From contig CM068542.1 of assembly GCA_035048495.1 (NCBI GenBank), forward strand, positions 40,019,109 through 40,083,108: a stretch of 64,000 bases of DNA. The letters run 5' to 3'. The position numbers and the translations under genes were made by a program. Position 1 is the first letter of the stretch. Each line of letters begins with the position of its first letter. Source of the DNA: Euptelea pleiosperma. Lineage: Eukaryota > Streptophyta > Magnoliopsida > Ranunculales > Eupteleaceae. The notes beneath the pieces are model-generated. The model ran no database searches and had not been told where the DNA came from. It saw only the letters and a program-made list of their open reading frames with translations. Below, in pieces: positions 25,386-36,000 of this stretch.

Positions 25386-25900
25386 AGAAGAACAGAGTAT
25401 GAAAAATCAGTTAAAAGGACCAAACAGGGGGAAATGCAGAAAAGAGATAATTAAAAAGGCAAACGTGTGTGCACTTTATATGAAATGTTTGAGTATCCAT
25501 GAAATTCTACGTTACTGAGATTTGGGAGTTTACGCGATTTCTTTTTTTAGCTTTTACTTCCTAGGCTTTCTGCAGTTCGTTGGAAAATAAGGTGTTTTTT
25601 CCAGATCACCTCGCTCACGGCCCACGCAAACGGAAAAGAAAACACGTTTCTAATTCGCGCGCGGATGGCACTGCGCACCCTCTCGGGTCGCTGAAAGCTG
25701 GAAGTGAAGCACCTTGAGCGTCGCACACGATTTGTCTTGGCTCTGCGTATTGCGCACTCGGCTAGAGATGTGCGTTGCGCGATTCTGAATCTGATATACC
25801 CGCCACCAGCTCATAAATCAAGGAACGCTACTCTTGAGTCGTGATCCAGTACGGGCGCTCGTATCCAACAATGGATAAGTGCCCCTGAAGATACATTAGC
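25190..25900 (-). promoter_or_regulatory. KUP7 5' UTR and proximal promoter
   Basis: Directly upstream of the start codon. An (AG)n tract at 25347-25381, common in plant 5' leaders, lies about 160 bp upstream of the ATG. 25600-25860 is notably rich in CG compared with the surrounding AT-rich DNA. No TATA box is assigned. Confidence 0.5.
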
Positions 25901-26103
25901 GGACAAATCTAGTCTGTAACTGTTTACTTAAAAGTACACAAAATTGTATCCACCATTAAATGCTCCTTGAAAAACGTGTTTTTTAATTTATAAAATATTT
26001 TTTTTAAAACATTGAAATAACACATTTTTCAAGGGACATCCTACAGTACTGACACTGCTTACATACTTTTAAGTCCGTAAATAGTTGCATACTAGATTTG
26101 TCC
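25901..26103. mobile_element. Short MITE in the KUP7 upstream region, hAT-like by target duplication
   Basis: Inverted arms GGACAAATCTAGT at both ends, continuing imperfectly through TTACTTAAAAGTA. Flanked by 8-bp ACATTAGC (25893-25900) and ATATTAGC (26104-26111), 7 of 8. The 203-bp length and lack of coding content fit a MITE. Confidence 0.75.
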
Positions 26104-26134
26104 ATATTAGCCGTCTCTATTGGTAAGTTTTAGG

Positions 26135-26542
26135 GAGAAAACCTTCCCTCACACTTGTGTGTGAGCAAAGCCGATCAAACATCACAATATGAGCCACGGG
26201 CCACACTCTTAGAGGACGATGATCGTATGGATGTTTGGCTAGTCCCTCGGTGGACTCGTAAACCAAAAATTAGCTTGATTAGTGATTTCTAAGCATTGGA
26301 TTGGAGTCATTTGCATGGGTTGCTTTTAACCGTGGAATTTAGAGCATTATTGACCATTATTTGGGGTACTAGATCCAAAGGTCTGAGATAACTAATCAGG
26401 CTGATTTTTGGTTTTCAGGTCCAACAGGGGACCCAAACATCCATACGGTCATAGACATAGTCCTCTAAGAATATGCCACGTGGCTCATATTGTGGTGTGT
26501 GTTCGGCTTTGCTCTTTCACAGGTGCGAACGAAGGTTTACTC
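26135..26542. mobile_element. Foldback MITE with Mutator-type 9-bp target duplication (reference copy)
   Basis: Almost the whole 408 bp folds on itself. Ends are GAGAAAACCTTCC and, inverted at the right, GAGTAAACCTTCG. The arms continue through GAGCAAAGCCGA, CAATATGAGCCACG and GTATGGATGTTTGG into a core with CAAAAATTAGCTTGATTAGT on the left and its near complement on the right. Perfect 9-bp repeats AGTTTTAGG lie at 26126-26134 and 26543-26551, the Mutator size. No transposase. An intact G-box GCCACGTGGC is at 26475-26484. Confidence 0.9.
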
Positions 26543-26804
26543 AGTTTTAGGGTAGGGCAGGCAAAAGGGTACATTTGGAAAAAAAATAAAAATTTCCTTC
26601 TAAACTACTATCAATTATCAAAGACACCCCCGCATCCTATGCACATTACGTTCGCCGGGCACTTTGTCAAAAGAAAAGAAAAGAAAAAAACGTGAGTACC
26701 TTAAGTGCCTTGTGTTGATTGGCAAAAATATTATTAAATGCTCGATCCACCGTACGTACTCATTATTAAATCAAATATTTCATTCATTATATAAAAATTT
26801 GTTG

Positions 26805-27083
26805 AGGGACAGACCACAGTATGAGCCACGTGGCACACTCTTATAGATTTGCTGACTGTATAGATGTTTGACCCATCCCTAGGTGTACATACGAAAAAAT
26901 CGGCCTGATTTTTTATTTAAAGCTATGGATCTTTGTACCACAAATAATGTTCAAATCCCACGGTTAAAAATCAACCCATGAAAATGACTTCAATTGAACG
27001 CTTAGAAATCACTAATCAGGCTGATTTTTCGTATGCAGGCCCACATGATGGGCCAAACAGTCATACGTCAAAAAACGTGAGAA
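26805..27083. mobile_element. Foldback MITE copy, right arm shortened
   Basis: The left arm (CACAGTATGAGCCACGTGGC) and the core with ATCAGGCTGATTTTTCGTAT match 26135-26542. The right arm stops after the GTCATACG region, and a hAT MITE (27092) begins directly beyond. G-box GCCACGTGGC at 26825-26834. Confidence 0.75.
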
Positions 27084-27091
27084 CTTAAATC

Positions 27092-27400
27092 TGAGGTTTA
27101 AAAAATGGCCGTTATAACGGATTCGGACCTTAAGAAAAGTAAAAAACTTAGCCAAATGCAGCCCTACCCCATTACGTTATGGACCGTTAAAACGCTCAGA
27201 AAATAACGGCCGTTAACGAAAATAGCGGCCGTTATTTTCCATTATAACAAAAATAAAATCCGTTATTTTTTAGAAAATTTTGTGAAAAAAAAGCGGTCGT
27301 TATTTTATTCCATTTTTGCCCCCGAGTGTTTTTTTTCGTTATAACGGAAAAAATGGTAACGCCCCCAGTCCACCGTTATAACGGTCCCCTTTAAACCTTG
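27092..27400. mobile_element. hAT-type MITE, family A, copy 2
   Basis: Ends TGAGGTTTAAAAA and, inverted at the right, CAAGGTTTAAAGG. Perfect 8-bp target duplication CTTAAATC at 27084-27091 and 27401-27408. 309 bp, with repeated GGCCGTTAT and ATAACGG words. Confidence 0.9.
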
Positions 27401-27505
27401 CTTAAATCCTTGTGTTTACGAAAGTGGAAAAATAAAAAATGTTATTAAATGCTCCCTCTACTGTACATACTATTATTAAATTAAAATTTTCATTACATGT
27501 TACCT

Positions 27506-27762
27506 GGGACACACCAAAATATGAGCCACGTGGTACACTCTTTTAGATCTCTGACCGTATAGATGTTTGGCCCATCCTTAGGTGGACCTACATTTGGAAA
27601 ACCAGCTGATTAGTGATTTTGAACCTTTGGATCTGTGTACCCCAAATAATGCTCAAATTCCACGGTTAGAAATCAACCCACGATAACAGCTCCAATCCTC
27701 GCTTAGAAATCACCAAACTGGTTGATTTTTGGTCTGTGGGTCCATCTAGGGTCAAATATCAT
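27506..27762. mobile_element. Foldback MITE copy, right arm incomplete
   Basis: GGGACACACCAAAATATGAG, then GCCACGTGGT (27535-27544), GGATGTTTGG-like and paired core words CTGATTAGTGATTTT and GGTTGATTTTTGG. The right arm is missing after GGTCCATCTAGGGTC. Confidence 0.7.
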
Positions 27763-27920
27763 TCTTATACCATTAATTTACAAATGTACCCCTTAATAAA
27801 TATTTAATTCTTTGCCATGTCATTTTTCATATTTCTAAAAATCCCTTAATAACTCCCCATATATCAACAACTATGTCTTGACTTGAGTTTGTCAAATATT
27901 ATACATTTGTCCCTCCAAAC

Positions 27921-28041
27921 CAGTGTTTGAAAACTCGAACTCGACCTGAAGTAACTCGAGATTCCGAGTCTACTCGAAATTCAGCCGAGTCAAGTCAACT
28001 CGGCCGAGTTTCAAGTTGACTCGGCGAGTTTTAAAACACTG
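27921..28041. mobile_element. 121-bp hAT MITE
   Basis: Ends CAGTGTTTGAAAACTCG and, inverted at the right, CAGTGTTTTAAAACTCG. Perfect 8-bp target duplication CTCCAAAC (27913-27920, 28042-28049). The interior is a run of ACTCG and CGAGT words. Confidence 0.92.
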
Positions 28042-28248
28042 CTCCAAACTAATCTTCCAAAGCTACCTATGGGTTGAACGTTGAAACTTTCTTATTTTGC
28101 CTCTTCTTCTAACGACACCACTACAATCACTCACGTGAAATGCTCGTGCCACCCCCTAGTTCGCAAATAAATCACTAACTGTACGAATTATTCAAAAAGA
28201 AGATCTGACCAACATCCTATTCAAAGCCTTGGCCGCCCGTCTTATTCA

Positions 28249-28468
28249 TAAGAGTGCCCTAGGTGACCCTATGGATGTTTAGCCCATCCTAGGTGGACCT
28301 TGGACCAAAAAGCAGCTTAATTCGTGATTTCTAGCTGTTGGATTTGAGTGCTTTAATTAGTTCTTGAATCCCACGGCTAAAAATAAACTCACGATCGAAA
28401 AAGGACTCAAATGCAATGGCTAGAAATCACCAATTTGGCAGATTTTTGGTATGTTGGTCTACAATTTT
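28249..28468. mobile_element. Foldback MITE core, ends lost
   Basis: ATGGATGTTTAGCCCATCCT then CCAAAAAGCAGCTTAATTCG, matched by inverted words CACCAATTTGGCAGATTTTT near 28440. The outer arms are not recognisable. Confidence 0.6.
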
Positions 28469-28499
28469 TTGAAGAGGATAAGACTTCACAGGCCATATA

Positions 28500-28634
28500 G
28501 AAGGCTTGAAAAAAAAAAAAATTTGAGTTGGGGCAATTCCCTTTCAACATAAATAAAAGGGTAATTTTGAAGAAATTTTTTTAAGATTTTCAAAGTTGAG
28601 GGGGGCACATGCACCCCTGGCTCAGCCACTGCAT
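28500..28634. mobile_element. Remnant of a hAT element end
   Basis: Ends CACCCCTGGCTCAGCCACTG, whose reverse reads CAGTGGCTGAGCCAGGGG, the usual terminal motif of a common plant hAT group. No partner end is found. Confidence 0.4.
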
Positions 28635-28703
28635 GCAGCTGTCTTTGAGCTCCGTATTTGGACTAAAACGAGTCTAAAAAATCAATCTTTCGAGAATACT
28701 ATA

Positions 28704-29049
28704 AATGACAGGTATCTGTGCAGGGACACAATATAAGCCACGTGGCACACTCTTACAGGACTCTGACCGTATGGATGTTTGTCCTATCCCATGGTGGACC
28801 TACAAACCAAAACTCAGCCTGATTAATGATTTATTGGCTCCGGATTTGACTTATTTTCATGGGCTGATCTCAACTATGAGAATTTGAGCAGTATTTAAGG
28901 TACAAAGATCCAACACTTATAAATCACTAATCAGGCTGATTTTTAGTTTGTAGGTCCACCATGGGATAGGACAAACATCCATACGGTCAGAGTCCTGTAA
29001 GAGTGTGCCACGTGGCTTACATTGTGTCCCTGTACAGATACCTGTCATT
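28704..29049. mobile_element. Nearly perfect foldback MITE
   Basis: The outer arm AAATGACAGGTATCTGTGCA and its inverse pair over the full half-length, through GGGACACAATATAAGCCACG and ATGGATGTTTG to the core CAGCCTGATTAATGATTT. Flanks match only 6 of 9. G-boxes GCCACGTGGC at 28737-28746 and 29007-29016, one per arm. The outermost arm differs from that of 26135-26542 although the core is the same. Confidence 0.85.
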
Positions 29050-29287
29050 TTAGATCTGTCAACGGTGCATAACCCATCAAGAGCTTTTTGAAGATCCATT
29101 TAATTTTAGCTTTTTAATATTTTGGTTCAGGCTCTGAGGACTCCTTTTTTTGACCCCTCTCATGAGTCGTGTGCTCGGCCCTAGATTTCACAATTGGCAA
29201 AAAGTGAATGCCCACTATCAACCACCCTTGGATTCTCGGAATCCACGGCTGAGCTCACAACTCCCGAGAGGAGTCAGAAAAAGGGAG

Positions 29288-29446
29288 TCCTCGGAGCCTG
29301 AACCAAAAATCAGCCTGAGGAATGATCCTTGTACCCCAAATAATAATACAGTAATGCTCAAATTCCCACGGTTAAAATCAACCCATGAAAATGACTCCAA
29401 TCCAACTCTTAGAAATCACTAATCAAGTTGATTTTTGGTTTGTAGG
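29288..29446. mobile_element. Foldback MITE core fragment
   Basis: CCAAAAATCAGCCTGAGGAA on the left and CTAATCAAGTTGATTTTTGG on the right, with the usual centre between. The outer arms are absent. Confidence 0.6.
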
Positions 29447-30026
29447 TTTGAAGAATAGCTTCCTTTGTTAGTGTCCTCCAAATATGTCTCGTATTGTGGG
29501 CGGTCAGTGAAGTTTTTCCCAACCATCATCGCCATTAATAGGGTTTTTAAGCTTAGGCTTTATGGTCTCCCTCACACAGCCAACCCGTCAAAATCCAATT
29601 GGGTTGGGCTTGGGCTAAATGTTCTGAAGGTTAGGCTTGGGTTGAATCCCAACCCGCCCGACCGAGTTGTAGGCCCTATTACGTGTGGACTAACATGTTT
29701 CTTTTCTATTATTTACTTTTCTTTACATGTCATATGGGTTTCTTTTTCTTTCTTTTTTTCTAGGTAAGCTATTCATATAGAAAGGCGATGAAAAATACAC
29801 CACACCAAAAGTCGCCCCAACATCAAGTCACATGGTCCCCATCAAGCGAAATAGCGGCACGAAGCCATCATAGCCTTTCTCTTTTGCTGTGGCAATAAGT
29901 TCACAAACTCAAAATTCAACAACTTCCACCCCCTCCACAAGAAATCAGTTCATGTTAAGCCAAATACAGATCAGATCAAGGGGGGAACAAATATATCCTC
30001 TCCCCTGATGGGCTGGTGATGACCAT

Positions 30027-33000
30027 TTAGGATTCCTTCTTCTTAACCCCGTATGGGTATTTCTGGTAGATAAAAATGCTGCTGATCACAAGCGGCAAAG
30101 CCAAAAGACAGGAGAATGAAGGTGGTTTACTGTCAAAAATATATTGCAGCAAAGCCGTCACAAGAAGTGCAGAAACAATGACAAAACCCTGCACATATAT
30201 GAGATGAATCAGATAATATAATAACAGTTGTAACAGTAAAGGTGTTTCACAAGGTTATGAGTGATATAATTTTAACAGGAGGAAGATTCATATCAGGACA
30301 GGAAGAAGCAATCGTCCCAGCTTCTGCAGGTCACATTAAGATGATTCTCTAGGATAAAAACAGTCAGGTCTATCATATTTTGTTTTCATGGACCATTCAC
30401 CATATTTTTTTGACTGTCCAAGAGAATGTGATAGACTGGATGATTATCCAATTGGGCAATTGCTTGACCAGGAGATCTAGGAGCAACCCATTGTTGGTTC
30501 GTCCCAACTGCCTGTATGCATGGCATGAAAACAGCACAAGCAGGGACCTCAGCTTCTTCCTGTCCTCACACCCTCAGCATTCCTCCATTTACAACTCCGA
30601 CTTGCCTTTCTGACACCTCCAGCATGGGCTGTAACAAGTCCAACAAGGATGCCGCCGACAGCATTGAATAGGACTGGTATCTGAGATTAAAAACAACTTG
30701 TTTAAATCTATGAGAGAAACAAAGCTAGCTGGAGTGAAAATATATAATTTAGCACTTGAAGATTAGCTCAAAGTGCTAATCTTCAAAAGAGCAACCACAA
30801 TGTTTTGACTAGGACAAATTAGCAACTCAAACTAATATCTAGTACCATCAAATGGAGTTCACGCCAGTATCGAGATTGTCTTCAGGAAAAGTATAAGTTG
30901 GTTTGAAGAATACAAAAACGTGCCTTGGGATTGTTGTCTAATACCAATCATGTCATATATAGGCCTGCAGCAGAGGCAAGTCTGATATTCCTCTTGTTAT
31001 AATACAGGCAACTTGAGTCTTGAACATTCAACCTTCTAGTTTGTCTCACTTGAATCAAAGAATGATTCAACAATAATATCTAACTTCTAATTTTCGGTTA
31101 GTGACGGGACCCGGGTGTGCCCAAGCCGCCGATTTACAAGCGAAAGCAAGCTCAATTGCCTGAGATGGTCGAAGAGAGCAAGCTCTCAACTCTCTAAGAT
31201 AGGTTGGGAAGCTTCAAGCTTCTACCTCAACTTGGAGGAGTAATGCTCTCTCAACTCTTCTACTAATTTTCTTCAAACTTCAGAAACTCCCCTTCTCCTT
31301 ATAACATGGGCTTTTTAGAGCAAACCCCTAACCCTTGGCCAATCTTGGCCATTGGTTCATCCCAACAGACCTAGGCTCTCCACTTCTCAAAATTCCCTAC
31401 ATATCATCTTTCTTTTAAATTCTGAAAGTACCGACACTTCTACAACTGTATGCCTTCTTAGTTCACATCATTTTCCTCCGGTTGAAGAAACTCATTTCCG
31501 GTGAGGAGTACGTTCTTGGCTCAAGTCAGAGTGAGGTAACACACAACTCCACTGTTGGTGGCCCACAAGCTAGTGCAACAGCCTCGGACTCCTGAGGATT
31601 GATCTTGGCATATTCGTCTGATGTTGAGCTGATCTAAGTAATTCGGGGTCAAAGAATAGCTATTTTAAAATTTGGGCAGCCTGGGCAAATAAATTGTGTA
31701 TCTTCCTGATTCTGTGGGCCGCAGGAAATATTTGAGCAAGGATATTAATTGGAGGATTCATCTCCATTAGTCCGTTGACTCCAATGAAGTCGTACCAGCT
31801 GAGTTCATCAGTGATGATGTTCTGTGAAACTGGCTCATCAGTTTTTTCACACTGCTTGTAACTCAAGTGGTCTGAAGAAGAAACTTCTTCTTTGAAGGTC
31901 TCAACAAAATTCGATAATTCAACATCAACAGATTTGGTTGGAACAGGCACTGCTACTTTGATTGAAATGAGCTCACGACCTTTCGGGTTGTCTTCATCAT
32001 CTCGGCCAATTGATTGGAACGAGCTCATGACCTTTCAGGATGTCTTCATCGTCTTGGCCAATTGATGAAGTCTTCACCTTCAAAAGTTCTTATCCTAAGG
32101 ACTGACTTCCTTCTTTCTGCCACTAACTTCCACTGTAGCCCATGAAAGCATCAGAAATATCTTTCCATGCTAATTGTACCAATTCTAATAATACCTCTTC
32201 TATTCTTCTTCACGCTTCGTAGTGTTCTCTTTTAACATTCTAGTTGACACATTCAATGCTAGTTGACACATTCTGCAGTGTGGGTTTGAGCTGGGCCTAC
32301 CAACTTGATCTGGGCCTGCGGATCCGGTCTGTGGGCCTGGCCTGCGAACTAGGCTTATTGGACTTGTGTGAGTGTGGCTGTGGACTGGCCTACAGGCTTG
32401 TAACTTGCACGCACACATTTTAGCCTATTTTGGCCTAATTTGCACAACTTAAAAATTGTTCCCAATAAGTCCCTTGTCTTCACCTCTCATCTAATGAGGG
32501 TTAGGGTTGCAACCAACCCAAGCCTTGAATGCCCACACTGTAGTTCACGACTGGTCCCAATGGCAAAGTGGGTGGTTCACCAAAGTACCGCGAACAGCCC
32601 AATGATGGTTTTTAACGCCAACATCGATTGCAATGTCGGTAGACAGGTTCACCTCGGACTAGTTTTTCTTCCCCTTGTCATTTTAAACCGCCTCAAAATT
32701 GATTTTTAAGTTACATCCAAGTATGAAGACGACAGTGAAAACCAACCGAAGCATAGAGAGAACTTCGGCAGTCCCAAAATGAATCACAACCGGTCAAAAA
32801 CCCCAAAATGGTGGCTGCATTTTCTTTTTGAAACCCCCTTCTTTTCTTCATAAAAAATACTCCTTCATATGATGTTTTGATCGGCTGTTTGGTGCCAATT
32901 TTCAAACAACAATGAGATATTTTGGCCACCTAAAATGGCTCAAACAGGTATGGTAAAACAGAGAGCTTGATGGCAGGTTTCAGCAAAGCAAATGACGGTA

Positions 33001-36000
33001 ATAAAGTTTCCGACCAAAGCCGGTGACAAGAGGGGACATCGACCGAAGCCGACTATCGGAGAATGTAACACAGAGCTCGTTAAGGCAGCACCAAGAGCGC
33101 CCACTCTGATACCAAATGACAGAACCTGAGTCAACCCGTCACCGATTTTCAGGTGATAGCAAGCTCAATCATTGGAGGTAGTGGAGGAGAGCAAGCTCTC
33201 AACTCTCTTAAGATAGATTGGGAAAGGAAAGAACTTTCGATTTCGAGGTTTATTTCGACTAGCTTGGAAATGGAAATATTTCGACCAGTGTGGAAATAAT
33301 ACATTTTTCGTGGAAATGATGGAAATCTTGTGAAATTTTAGTAGAAAGTTTAGGAAATGATAAATAAAGCATAAAAACGCACTCGTAAGCTATCAAACCA
33401 TAATATACAACCATATGTAGTGTGGAAATGAATGACCATAGCGGTCTGTAATATACTGAAGCATGTATCTCATAATTTGACAACTAAAATAGACCAATAA
33501 TGACAAATGGAAATGGGTACAGTCACCAAATAATCTCATTTTAAGTTCATTACATCCAAATATATTTTCAAATAGACAAGGACACAAATTAGAAAGATCA
33601 CAACCACATTGACCTTTGGCCACCACCATCTCTATCGTGGCAAGAATCTGATAGTGTTGGTTCCCTATGAACTATTTAAACCAATTCTCAAGAAATAATG
33701 CATCACATATGCATTAGGATTTCCTTGATATTTTGTAAGTATTTAAAATTTAACCATTTTTTAATTAAATAATTATTATTAATAAAGAAAATAGTTATAA
33801 ATCAAGATATTAACGAATCTGAATTCACTTACATTAATGTCATAATACCGTATATAATTTTAGAAAACCTAACTACTGTTAACTTATATCATCTACCCAA
33901 TTTTTTTAAAATTTTTACTATTTTTCTTTAAAAAATAAAAAAATAGGAAAAAAAAATTTAACCCGACTAAGTTGTTAAGCAGGCTAAGTTATGTAACATA
34001 TAATTAATTCATGTACAACCATGGATGTTTTAGGTGAAAACCAATGAAATTAATTGGGGTTTTTTTCAATTTCAAATTTTCACCCTAAATGACCTTCAAT
34101 CCATGCACAAATCCGGTGTAAATGCATCATAAATCCATCTTGACGCATTTACACATAATCTATCCATTTTTAGCAAGAAACAATAAAAAAAAATTCAGCT
34201 TATAACAAGAAATTTCATACTTACATTTCAAATTTAGATAAACCCCAAAATGGGCTTTAATTCGTTCTCACAATCAATCCGCAAGGTTTTTCATAAAGAA
34301 ATCTTCAATGGAGTGATCTTTTTTAACAAAGATCGATAGGGAGCGGTTGATTTTAGCAAAAATGGAGGTTTTGAAATATGTCAACCGACAGAATATATTT
34401 TTATACTACAGCTGGGTTGAAAAACACTGTTCACTCGAAATATTTCGAATTAAGCAAAATATTTTGCGAAACTCTGCATGATTTCCATGTAAGCGATCCT
34501 ATCGGTGACCTAGAAAAAGGAAATATTTTGCGAAATAATATGTTAATTTCGCGAAATTTATTTCCTTGGTTGGAATGCTTCAAGCTTTTACCCCAAAATG
34601 GAGGAGCAATGCTTTCTCAACTCTTCTTCAAATTTTCTTCAATCTTCATAAACTTTCCTTCTCTTTTACAACATTGACTTTTATAACAAATCCGTAACTC
34701 TTGGCTATTAGTTCATCCCAATAGATCTTAGCCTTCCACTTCTCAAAATTCCCTACATGTCCTCTTTCTTTCTATTCCAAAAGTACCCCCACCTTCAAAC
34801 TATGCCTTCTTGTTTCACATCAGTTAGCTTCCTAAGTTTTAGCTCTTTGCTTTCTCTCAAGAACTTTATTTATGAATAAGACAAGGAATTGCTACTTGTA
34901 AAGTCTTTCAACACAACTTATGGATACTACACAAGGTATACGAGCTTATAAGCATCTCCAACCTGGTCTTCAAAAATTCAAATTTGAAGATAGAAACACC
35001 CTCCAAAAAGTGTTGAACTCCAACCAGCCTCGGTTCAAAAAGGCATCTTCTAATAAAAAGGACACAAAAGGTATTGAAAATTTGTTGGTAAAAAGTATTT
35101 GCTTTTCAAAAGGATACGAAAGGTACCAAAGTTTTATAAAAGGACATGAAAAGGATAAAATTGGAATTTCGAAAGTCAAAAAGTAGGGTCTCTATATTTG
35201 AAGCCAAGTATAGAGATGGAGACCCTATCTTCAAATTTGAAGCCAGAGATAGAGCCAGGTTGGAGTTGCATTTTACAACTTTTTCATTAAATATGAAGAT
35301 AGAGCCCCTCGGTTGGAGATGCTCTTACACCTTTTACTAACCAGTTTTTTCCAAGTTACACAGCCTTCTAAAATATGATTTTATATCATAGTCCTACAAT
35401 CAAGGATTTAAGCTTTCGTAAATACCAAAATAACAAACTGTTTAACATTTCTAAGTTAATGGATGTTAAATGAGCAAGTACAGAATGCAGCTATGATCAA
35501 TTTATTCTAAAAATAACAATACATGTAAGTACAACTTATCATGGAGCTACAAAGAATAAGCAACCCGACGATGTAATATTTAGCTCAAAGATGTGCAAAT
35601 GTTAAAGGAAAAAAGGAAACTTAGGGTACTTTCTTTCTTTTCTTTTTTTACGGTTAAAACCTATGGTACTGTTGGGTTGACTAATCTACAAGTGCAGTCA
35701 GGCCACACCGACCAAAAGGAACTATAAGGATGGTCAACCAACAGCAATTAATACTGCAGTATGCATGGCACGCATTCAGGATTGTTGGATCCACCATCAA
35801 TAGGTCCCACCTAGGAGATCTCTATGTAGTAGGTTCTAGACAACCTGATTGGATGATTGTAACCATCCAATATACTGCTTTATTTAGGAAAGTTCGGAAT
35901 AATTTAAGTAGAGAAAATAATCAAGAAAACAGAGGGTTGATATGATCTGGTTGCGTAAGTTTTTCAAATATTCTTGGTTGAACACATTTAACGGTGGGTT

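Larger units (their letters stand above)
31102..34822 (-). mobile_element. Non-autonomous LTR retrotransposon in ROCK1 intron 5
   Basis: LTRs 31102-31470 and 33117-34822 (the right one enlarged by a later insertion), TGAC...CACATCA. Perfect 5-bp target duplication GTTAG (31097-31101, 34823-34827). On the minus strand the primer site TGGTATCAGAGTGG (33114-33101, initiator-tRNA-Met) follows the 5' LTR, and a purine tract CCGGAGGAAAA precedes the 3' LTR. The internal region is only about 1.65 kb and shows no gag, integrase or reverse transcriptase. A 122-codon minus-strand frame (32028-31660) resembles nothing I recognise. Confidence 0.88.

Noticed and set aside
29550..29690. Possible MITE with AACCCGCCCGACC and GGGTTGGGC words
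   Set aside because: Word similarity only; no paired ends or target duplication found.
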